Of a stretch of 64,000 bases of DNA, positions 57,901 to 64,000 are shown piece by piece. Source of the DNA: Thinopyrum elongatum (taxonomy: Eukaryota; Streptophyta; Magnoliopsida; Poales; Poaceae); contig CM022300.1 in NCBI GenBank assembly GCA_011799875.1, forward strand, positions 239,688,670 to 239,752,669, given 5' to 3'. The translations under genes were made by a program, and so were the position numbers. Each line of letters opens with the position of its first letter. Position 1 is the first letter of the stretch. The notes under the pieces were generated by a model, which had not been told where the DNA came from, did not search any database, and worked only from the letters and a program-made list of their open reading frames with translations.

Positions 57901-58708
57901 CGGGGGCTTTGAGTACTTGTATGTGGCCATCGACAAGTTTACGAAGTGGCCGGAGGTGGAAGCAGTGAGGAAGGTGACAGCACAATCAGCCATCAAGTTC
58001 TTCAAGGGAATTGTTTGTCGCTTTGGTGTTCCTAACAGGATCATCACCGACAACGGTACCCAGTTCACGAGCCACGCCTTCATGCAGTATGTCGAAGACC
58101 TTGGCGCCAAGGTCTGTTTCGCTTCTGTTGCTCACCCGCAAAGCAACGGTCAAGCTGAAAGGGCAAATGCTGAAGTGCTGCGTGGGCTCAAGACGAGAAC
58201 TTTCGACAGGCTGCGCAAGTACGGCAAGAACTGGATCGAGGAGCTGCCAGTGGTTCTTTGGTCGATCAGGACGACGCCAAATCGAGCTACTGGCCAGACG
58301 CCTTTTGCTCTAGTTTATGGAGCAGAGCCAGTTCTCCCCACGGAACTCGTATACGGGTCACCTCGAGTGCTCGCTTACGATGAGCTTGAGCAAGAGCAAC
58401 TGCGGCAAGATGACGCTGTGCTCCTCGAGGAGGATCGTCTTCAGGCTGCTGTGAGAGCTGCTCGCTACCAGCAAGCTTTGCGTCGCTACCATAGCCACAA
58501 AGTTAATGCCAGAAGTCTCGAGGAAGGCGACCTTGTTCTTCGGCGCGTTCAGTCGGCCAAGAATTCAAACAAGTTGACGCCGAAGTGGGAAGGCCCTTAT
58601 CGGGTGAAACGAGTCACCAGGCCCGGCGCTGTCTGCCTAGAGACCGAGGATGGCATTCCAGTGATCAATTCCTGGAACATTGAGCATCTTCGTAAGTTTT
58701 TTCCATAA
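54980..58708 (+). CDS. Element C pol: RT, RNase H, integrase
   Basis: The frame is the same as gag and free of stops for about 1,240 codons; the first Met after the junction stop is at 55007. RT: PVVVRKANGKWRLCIDF, PFGLKNAGSTFARAV and the catalytic YMDD at 55562-55573. RNase H: MYFDGAF (about 56548), NTAEYEG, RGDSQLVV and DIADGLSK, all acidic residues present. Next comes a repeated linker of about five 23-residue units (57091-57435). Integrase: HHCC zinc finger (57650-57795, ending KCEACQFHSK), catalytic Asp in GLDILGPF (57866), Asp in ITDNGTQF (58042), Glu in GQAERANAE (58150) and the WEGPYRVKRV C-terminal motif. It copies element RNA to DNA and inserts it; all catalytic residues are intact. 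Confidence 0.93.
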   Translation, partial: ESALVAFLRVNVDMFAYQPSDIPGVPRKVIEHHLAVCPHARPVKQKARKQAVEWQEFIAEEIKKLEAACLVRGVLHPTWLANPVVVRKANGKWRLCIDFTDVNKACPKDPFPLPRIDQIVDSMTGCDLLSFLDTYSGYHQIFMAEEDEEKTAFITPCGTYCFVRMPFGLKNAGSTFARAVQIAFEPQLQRNVEAYMDDIVVKSKDRATLVQDLEETFVNLRKINLKLNPEKCVFGVPSGKLLGFFVSQRGIEANPDKIKAIEQIEAPKRVKDVRRLAGCVAALSRFISKSAECALPFFKILKKAGPLKWTPEAEAALQDLKRYLSSPPILVAPKPQEKLLLYLAATNQVVSAALVAEREVDEEAVTAASTSSDKLGAPPTSFAADKDSSAQSGEVIQKKKMVQRPVYFVSSLLQGARSRYSGVQKLLFGLLMASRKLRHYFQAHEVTVVTRFPLKRILQNPEATGRIVEWALELSSFGLKFESTSTIQSRVLAEFVAEWTPTPDEEIPETTLPGKETSKEWLMYFDGAFSLQGAGAGVLLVAPTGEHLKYVVQMHFPKEQATKNTAEYEGLLAGLRIAADLGIKKLIVRGDSQLVVRQVNKNYQCPLMEAYVDEVRKLEERFDGLQMEHVPHAENDIADGLSKRAALKLPVEPGTFVLQLTQPSVTPSVGQGRKRKLASGDYFPAELPEAAGKKATKASAKDAEGQLAPTRPHALVVEAGAPRQEAKGQLAPTRLRVLVVEVGAPDRSAEEQDAPTRPWASVVEATAPDELVEGQHAPAGPQALVVEAAVPAKLIGERPALVERQALAVGPDVPAAEEMPLVLVVEPQAPAWAQQIVRFLQTGELSEEQEEAEKVARRSNMYQFVDDMLCRKRPNGVKLKCIPREEGQELLAEIHGGICGHHIGSRALAGKAFRQGFFWPTALQDATALVTKCEACQFHSKQIHQPAQALQTIPLSWPFSVWGLDILGPFPRATGGFEYLYVAIDKFTKWPEVEAVRKVTAQSAIKFFKGIVCRFGVPNRIITDNGTQFTSHAFMQYVEDLGAKVCFASVAHPQSNGQAERANAEVLRGLKTRTFDRLRKYGKNWIEELPVVLWSIRTTPNRATGQTPFALVYGAEPVLPTELVYGSPRVLAYDELEQEQLRQDDAVLLEEDRLQAAVRAARYQQALRRYHSHKVNARSLEEGDLVLRRVQSAKNSNKLTPKWEGPYRVKRVTRPGAVCLETEDGIPVINSWNIEHLRKFFP
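57091..57435 (+). repeat. In-frame 69-bp tandem repeats between RNase H and integrase
   Basis: About five units of 23 codons have the pattern GQLAPTRPxALVVEAGAPxx. Two units start with the same GGGGCAACTTGCTCCGACAAG word, at 57091 and 57160. Elements A and B have roughly one unit at this place. Confidence 0.85.
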
Positions 58709-58713
58709 GGCGC

Positions 58714-58739
58714 GGTTGCCGGGCCCTTCCCCGGCAACC
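58714..58739 (+). promoter_or_regulatory. Post-pol hairpin (element C)
   Basis: The perfect 10-bp arms GGTTGCCGGG and CCCGGCAACC enclose a 6-base loop, starting five bases after the pol TAA. It is followed by the block TTTTGTACA to TTTGTACAAAGCCAGGC shared with A and B. Confidence 0.6.
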
Positions 58740-59545
58740 ACCTTTTGTACAAGTCTTGCCGCTGTTGCATGTAATCCTTTGTACAAAGCCAGGCGCAGAC
58801 CCTGTGCATAAATAAAGCTTTTGTATTTCGCAGTTTTTGACGATTTCATGTTTACTTTTATTTTGCATGATTATCTGACATACTGTGCAGTGCAGCCTCC
58901 CCGGTAAGCATTAACGAGCCGCCAAGCTCCTATATCTTTATTTTCTCTTCTTTCTTTTTCTCAAAGAGACAGAAGCTTCCCTCGCGCACAAGTTTGCCGG
59001 GGGGGATGGGATAAGGATATGGACCAGGCGTCGTTCAAAGAAACTTTGCCTTGCCGGGAAGAAGGCAGCGGCAAGCAGTGACAAGACCTTGCCGCGGAGA
59101 GATCAGCGACAAAGCTAAGTGCCAAAGTTTGAGCAATCAAATTCTTTTTTATTTTCAAGGTTATTTTTCTTGAACGATACTACTCTTTGTATGGAAAACC
59201 TGTGCGCGACGGAACCTAAGCGTAATCGGTCGCGCCCTTACCTTGTTTCGAGTCCGCTCAACAACCTAAGTGGCTGCACTGAGCGCGACAAGGTTGCTTG
59301 CCGGCAGCGGCACCGCCAGTAGGCTGCTGAAGTCCCGCACCCAGCGCTCGCGGCAATGGTGCGCGCACCGGCAAGTTCCCTATAAGCGTAGGGCAAGTAC
59401 ACACAAAGAAAGAAATTGCTCAAGGGAGATGACATGCATTAACTCCAAAATATTGCAAGTTATATTACAAGATAAGTTGCCGCGGCTTAAACAGATTGTT
59501 CTTTAACATGTCTAGCGGCGGCAAGGAGGGAGAAGAATGGGCTCT
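58740..59545. other. Element C spacer between pol and the antisense gene
   Basis: The first 70 bases are the conserved post-pol block. An AATAAA at about 58810 could serve as the pol-side polyadenylation signal or be chance. The remainder holds scattered CTTGCCG words and no gene. It would contain the 3' end of the antisense transcript. Confidence 0.5.
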
Positions 59546-61284
59546 CTAATTGCGGCGCTCGCCTTCGACTCTCTGGATATGGTCCACCCTCTCCACGATG
59601 GGCGCGACAAGGGCCTCTAGTGGCGCGGGGTCGTATCCCTTCGGCAAGCTTTTGAAGATGTTGCTGAAGTCGACGCCCGGGTTTCTGTATGCTATCTTCA
59701 CCAACAACCTCCGGAGAACTCCCCGGCAAAGCCTGCGTGACTCGTCGGCCAGTTGAGCATTGTGATTGACTTGGAGCTGTTGGAGTGCTTCTACTACTCC
59801 GTCGAAGAACTCGGCTAGCTTGACGCTAGTTTGCGTGTTCTTGTCGGTGGAGTAACCGAAGTCCGGCACCTTCAGGGCAGTCAGCTCCTTGTCGATGTCC
59901 TCGGCGGCGCTGGCAAGCCTGTCTGTGAAGATCCCCACGTTATCCCTGAACTTCTTGTGGGTTGCAATAGCGTCTTGAAGCAGACCCTTTTCCTTCTGGA
60001 GCTCTGTCATTAGAAGCCCTTCGCGCTTTCTGGTGGTGTCGAGCGTCTCCTTCAGCGTGGTCAGCTTCAGCTTCAGGTCTGCTCTGGAGTCGTTGGCAGC
60101 GGCAAGCAGATTGTTCTTCTTGGCTATGGTAACTTGCATCTCCGCCAAGGTGTGGGTCACCTTTGCCTTCTCACTTTCAAGCGTTGAGAGCTTGTCACCA
60201 TTTGCCTTGAGGGCGGCCTCTAGTCTTGCCACTTTCTCCTCCGTTTCCTTCCTGTTCACTTCTGCAGCAGCGACAGCGTTGGTGGCCTCCACCAACTTGC
60301 TGGCATACTCTTGGGCCAAGGCTTCGATTTCCTTCTGGTGTTTTTGTGCCTGCCCCTGGGTCCGCTCTGGGACAAGTCTTGCCACCTCCTTGTCTTTCTG
60401 CTGGAGGGTTTCGGCAAGTTTCTTCTTGCGCTCGGCAAGTTCCTCTTCATGGGCATCAAGGTCCACTTTCCGCTGGTTCAGATCACCGGCCTGAGCAGAC
60501 AACTCCTTGGCGGTCTCCTCCTGTTTTTGTTCAATGTCTTGCTTCATCAGGAGGAGGGCCTGCCGTTCTTCGGCCAGCTGTGCCCGCTTGACCTCTAACG
60601 CATTAAGAGATCGCGCGTGGACGTCCGCCAAGATCTCCGCGCGCCTCAACATGTCAGCTTCGGCCTTCTCGATGAGCGCCTCCCTGGAAGCTAGCTTCTC
60701 CCGTCGGGCGCGATGAAGATTCAGTAGCTTTTGAAGCAGTTGCTCCTCTTCAGACGTGCTGCTGCTGCTGGCGCCTGGCGCATCCACAAGCTGGAGCCCG
60801 GCAGCGGCAAGGATCTCCTCGTCCACAACATCCTCCTCGGTTGGCGCTCTGGAGCCCACCGTCCAGGGGAGGCTGAAGTAGACGTTCTCGCCGACCCGGA
60901 TGTATTTGCTTGGCGGAGGCGAGTTGGGCGCTGCCGCCTCGTCAGTGGTTGAGGGACCCGAAGTCGGAGTAGCGCCTGGCGCTCCTGTGGCCTCAGGGCC
61001 ATCAGTACGACCACCGGCTCCCTCGCCGGCCTCCTCAGCAGCCTTCTGGGCGGCCTCAGCTTCAGCAGCCTTGGCGGCTTCATCGGTGGGCGCCTTGGCG
61101 GTATTATCCTCGGCGGCCTTGCCGGCCTCTTCAGCAGCCCTGGCAGCTTCTTTGTCGGCAAGCTTGTCGGCTGCCAGCTTGTCGGCCTTGGCAGCGGCGG
61201 CCTTGGCGGTCTCGTCGTCGACGGCCCCTGCGGTGTTCTCCTCGGCAGAAGAGTCAATGTTCATTGGCTCCACCGAGGAGGGCT
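59546..61284 (-). CDS. Antisense gene of element C, exon 4: coiled-coil protein part
   Basis: This is the last exon of the antisense gene. It starts after the acceptor TTGGCAG (61285-61287), preceded by a long pyrimidine-rich stretch, and is open to a TAG at 59546. It begins EPSSVEPMNIDSSAEENTAG. An Ala-rich region with many AAEEA-type repeats follows, then a Pro/Thr linker with YIRVGENVYFSLPWTVGSR. A long Lys/Glu/Gln-rich coiled coil spans about 60700 to 59990 (EEELAERKKKLAETLQQKDK, ALKANGDKLSTLESEKAKV). The C-terminal globular part has ALQQLQVNHNAQLADESRRL and VRRLLVKIAYRNPGVDF. The strong coiled coil suggests oligomer formation. Function is unknown; such antisense ORFs are known from some grass gypsy families. 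Confidence 0.65.
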
Positions 61285-61381
61285 CTGCCAACCCGAGAAG
61301 TAAAGCAAAAAGAGCTTCAGGAAGAAATTCAAGAAGACAAAAGAAAGAAAGCAGAAAGAGTTTTGCGGCAAGTGGGTTTAC

Positions 61382-61845
61382 CCGTGTTGAGCTCAGGAGC
61401 GGTGGGCTCCCCTCCCCCGTCAACGTTTGTCATTGGGGTGGGGTCGCCAGCGCTGATGCTTGGCGCTTCGGCGCTTGCCGGCTCCTCTTCGTGGCTCGGC
61501 TCGCTAGTGGGAGCCCTTACCGGAGATCTTCTCCTTGGCGGTGTGGTCGAGGGGGGTGGTACTTCTGGAGCACCTTCAGATGGCTCCACTTGCTGCTCCT
61601 CTCCTACACGCCCAAAGATGTCAGTGACAAATGCTTGTTCCTCAGCGACCGCCAGCGAAAGGTAGTTGAAATACTTACGCTGGGGGCAGCGCTGGGGGCT
61701 GCGATGAGGGCTGGGCTCCGAGCTGGTCGGGATGGTCTCAGGCGCTCCCCCGGTGGTTGCCGTGGGCTCATCTTCGATGACCACCACGGTCTTGCTCGTC
61801 GAGACCTTAGCTCTCTTCCTTGTCCTCTCCGCCAAGGTTTCCTCC
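61382..61845 (-). CDS. Antisense gene of element C, exons 2 and 3
   Basis: Exon 2 (61845-61679, 167 bases) starts after the acceptor TTCCGCAG and ends at a GTAAGT donor (61678-61673). Exon 3 (61603-61382, 222 bases) starts after GTGTAG and ends at a GTAAAC donor (61381-61376). Intron lengths are 83, 75 and 97 bases, near the lower limit for plants, and phases match at each joint. The 75-base intron has no stop and keeps frame, so it may be retained. The encoded segment is rich in Pro, Ser, Thr and Glu (PSEGAPEVPPPSTTPP) and looks disordered. Confidence 0.5.
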
Positions 61846-61928
61846 CTGCGGAAGCAAGGCCGGAGCGCGACAAGTGAGGACAGAAACAAATACTTACAAA
61901 GATTGAGGGTCGCGGCAAGGGAACTTAC

Positions 61929-63562
61929 TCTTCCTCGTCGTCCTCTTCGCTGAGAGCGGAAAAATCAAAGTCCGCCTCCGTGTGAGGAGGGGGAGGAGGG
62001 GGAGCTGGGCTCCTTGGCCGCTTGGCGGGGGTAGTAGCAGCGGTCTTTGATGACCCTGCTCCGGTTGCCGGGGCCGCGTGAGACGCTCCCGCAGCACCAG
62101 CCCTTGCCGTGGTCGAGCGCGTCGAACAACGCTCCGGCGGTTGTTGAACTTCTTGCCGCTCAGCCACTTTGCCAAGCCTGCGAAGGCGTTTCCTCCTCAG
62201 AGGGGCTGGGGACTCTGACTGCGGTGGGCTTTCGGTGCCCTCCTCGAAAGAGGAGCCCTCATCCTCTGAGCTGCCTCACTCGTCGGCAGGCTGGCTTGGC
62301 CCGACATCCTTGCCGGGTGCGGCGAGCTCGCCCTTCCCGGCAAGCATCCCCTGCTCGGCAAGGCTCTCCTTTTGTGCCTCGTCGAGCTCCGCCAAAGTAT
62401 AACCAAAATCGCCAGCTTGCCTGGCGAGCCTGTCCTCCTCCACTCTTCGAGCAATGAATTCTATTTCTTGCTCAGCGGTGTTGCGGACGAGCCACTCCTC
62501 CACCCGGACCTGCTTTTCGACCGTGGAGTCAAAGAATCGCCGCACGTCTTCTTCGAGTGGCACGTCCCAAGTTGCTTCAACGCTGTGCGCATTGCAGAGC
62601 GGCATCATAGCGATGATTGCACTCAATGCGGAGTTGTTGCAAAGGGGCACGATGTGCTTCGGCAGCGTGAACGCCTTGTCGCGCTTCTCTGGATCTATCT
62701 CTTGCTTGAACAGTTCTCGCATGAAGAAGTCGTGCTGCAGAACTGTGAAGTTGTTGATCAGTCCAGGGCGCAGCCGCATGATATCGGCTGGGTTCTTCCA
62801 ATCAGAGGCCGGCCTTCCTCTCTGCTGTAGAGGAGCAATGCGGCGGCGGAGGAAGTCTGCGCCAACCATCCCTATGGTGAGCCCGGCCTCCTTGAGCCGT
62901 ATGATCCTAGTAGCGGCAATCTCCAGCTTTTTTTCCTGGGGATCCAGATCGCTCCAGTCCGTGCCACGCGCTGCTGGGGTCTTGCGAAGCTCACAGTATG
63001 GTGGCGGCTCGTCGTCAATGATCCAACACCATTCAGACCGGATTTCTCCCCATCTTGGGCGGAGATCCCCCTTCAGATGATGCTCCTTGGCGCCCAATCT
63101 TGAAACGAACGAGACGCCAACAGTGAGAGGCTCCCCCTTTTCAGCACGGGGAGTGAAGTAATGCCTGAACAGCGCGGTGTTGGGTGCGACGCCGACGAAG
63201 TTCTCGCACAGATGCGCAAATATTGCCATGGTAGACACGGCATTCGGTGTGAGATCCAGCAGACGGAGATTGAAGGTGTACATGACGTCGCTGAAGAAAT
63301 CTGAGTACGGTGGGCAGAGCCCGCACCAAAAGTAGCAAGCAAAGAAGGGGTACTTGCTCACTTCGCTCTCATCGGTGGCTGGGCGAATGCGGGTGGCCGG
63401 ATGCGCCTTGGTCCTCACGGCCCACATGCCTTGGAACTTGGCCTTCAGATCCGCCCCCGTGAGCGTCGGAGCGAAGAGCGCGTACTTCTGCCTCTTCAAC
63501 TGCGCCTGGGTCTCCGTCCTTGAGGACTTCCCCGTCTTCCCCTTTTCTCCTTTGGGAGGCAT
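61929..63562 (-). CDS. Antisense gene of element C, exon 1: gypsy-type transposon domain (PF04195-like)
   Basis: The start is ATG 63562 (MPPKGEKGKTGKSSRTE); the exon ends at 61929 before a GTAAGT donor. The domain, about residues 40-300, shows FPFFACYFWCGL-type and MYTFNLRLLDLTPNAVSTM, IFAHLCENFVGVAPNTALFR, YFTPRAEKG and SEWCWIIDDEPPPY segments. This is the pattern of the plant family called putative gypsy-type transposon (Transposase_28), named from memory. It has no transposase catalytic triad that I can see. An in-frame TGA at 62276-62278 is followed by the same frame, acidic and open for another 350 bases to the donor, so it is likely a mutation (CGA to TGA). Transcription would run against pol from the TATA box at 63715-63724. 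Confidence 0.7.
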
Positions 63563-63714
63563 GGCGAAGGCGGAGCTGAGGACCGAGGGAGATGCGGACG
63601 CGCGCGATGGCGGAGGATTGGGAAACCGCTTTGTTTTGGAGCGGAGGAAGAAGAAGGCAGAGATTTGGAGATCGAGAATGGTGAGAGGGGTGTGTGAGTG
63701 CTTCTGCAGGTCCC

Positions 63715-63724
63715 TCCTTTTATG
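63715..63724 (-). promoter_or_regulatory. TATA box of the antisense gene in element C
   Basis: The minus strand reads CCATAAAAGG, about 155 bases before the ATG at 63562. A leader rich in CT follows. It lies about 210 bases inside the 3' LTR. Confidence 0.6.
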
Positions 63725-63918
63725 GGGAAAGATGCGGAACCATCCGCCCCTTCGTCAATCGAGATAACTGCGCACGCTTCCCACGCTCCGCATTCAACGC
63801 GCGACGCATGGGAGAGCGTGCAATTAAACAGCATAGAGACGTTTCGGCTTATCCCAGCCACGCGTGCCCGTGCACTGTTTGGGCCTGGCCCTACAACGCC
63901 CGGCACCGTGTGTGGCCC

Positions 63919-63933
63919 AGGCCCGGGGGCTCC
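63919..63933 (+). other. Polypurine-type tract of element C
   Basis: AGGCCCGGGGGCTCC directly precedes the 3' LTR and is identical to 6144-6158 in element A. Confidence 0.6.
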
Positions 63934-64000
63934 TGTCGGTGTACTAGAATAGGGGTACCCTAGTACCCCGTACTTGTGCACGGGCAGTAGTAGCATCCCG
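63934..64000 (+). repeat. 3' LTR of element C, first 67 bases
   Basis: It is identical by eye to 51022-51088 and is cut by the window edge. Confidence 0.9.

Larger units (their letters stand above)
51022..64000 (+). mobile_element. Ty3/gypsy LTR retrotransposon C, nearly complete, with antisense gene
   Basis: The 5' LTR at 51022-52031 and the first 67 bases of the 3' LTR at 63934-64000 are identical by eye over the shared part. Order: LTR, primer site, gag, protease, RT, RNase H, integrase, hairpin, antisense gene on the minus strand, polypurine-type tract, 3' LTR. It is related to A and B in protein and in the post-pol block but has a different LTR and a longer 3' region (5.2 kb against about 2 kb). 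It inserted into CACTA-2; the target duplication partner is off the window. Pol is intact, but gag and the gag-pol junction each have a stop. Confidence 0.93.

Noticed and set aside
60033..60494. Plus-strand Ser-rich ORF of 153 codons
   Set aside because: Complement of the coiled-coil coding exon of the antisense gene; Ser/Ala bias is a mirror of Lys/Glu codons.
1..64000. CRISPR arrays, rRNA genes and bacterial-type operons
   Set aside because: No regularly spaced identical repeats with unique spacers and no rRNA signature; the content is plant nuclear DNA.

Overview
The window reads as repeat-rich genomic DNA from a Triticeae grass (wheat, barley or Aegilops type). The evidence is a Sukkula-like solo LTR, several nested Ty3/gypsy and copia LTR elements, two CACTA transposon ends that share a terminus, and a Stowaway MITE. 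No convincing intact housekeeping gene is present. Nearly all coding sequence belongs to mobile elements or to gene copies carried by or lying beside them.

Layout, left to right. 1-1675: the end of a CACTA transposon (CACTA-1) with an intact DEDD exonuclease-like ORF, subterminal repeats and a terminus at 1675. 1676-7074: the 3' half of gypsy element A (decayed RNase H and integrase, then a 3' LTR), cut by CACTA-1. 7075-14262: non-element DNA with degenerate tandem repeats, a second exonuclease-like pseudogene (10001-10657, minus) and motif repeats of unknown nature. 14263-29487: a minus-strand Sukkula-like solo LTR with TSD CCTGC, split by gypsy element B (15164-25907, minus, TSD CCTCC), which is of the same family as A. 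29488-34200: an (TA)n tract, a Stowaway MITE, a TATA-bearing pseudogene resembling the grass DUF1110 family (31854-32387, minus) and a second MITE candidate. 34220-35438 and 45243-45963: the gag region of gypsy fragment E, split by copia-like element D (35439-45242, minus, TSD CCAAC). D has a gag and an unrelated long second ORF but no recognisable polymerase. 45964-48083: the start of another LTR (F) with a 35-base C run. 48084-51021: CACTA-2, same family as CACTA-1, carrying a third exonuclease-like gene with a stop codon and a fragment of an F-box/FBD gene with an intron boundary. 51022-64000: gypsy element C, the best preserved, inserted in CACTA-2 and running off the right edge at the start of its 3' LTR.

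How parts work together. In C the plus strand encodes one gag-protease-RT-RNase H-integrase frame, interrupted by two stop codons. The space between pol and the 3' LTR holds an antisense gene on the minus strand. It has its own TATA box and four exons with good splice sites in compatible phases (about 1,250 codons with one premature stop). A and B keep a TATA box at the matching antisense place. All three gypsy copies also keep a hairpin just after the pol stop, with a compensatory base-pair change.

Relative ages from nesting: A precedes CACTA-1; Sukkula precedes B; E precedes D and F; F precedes CACTA-2, which precedes C. Family names other than Sukkula are not assigned, because no database could be searched.
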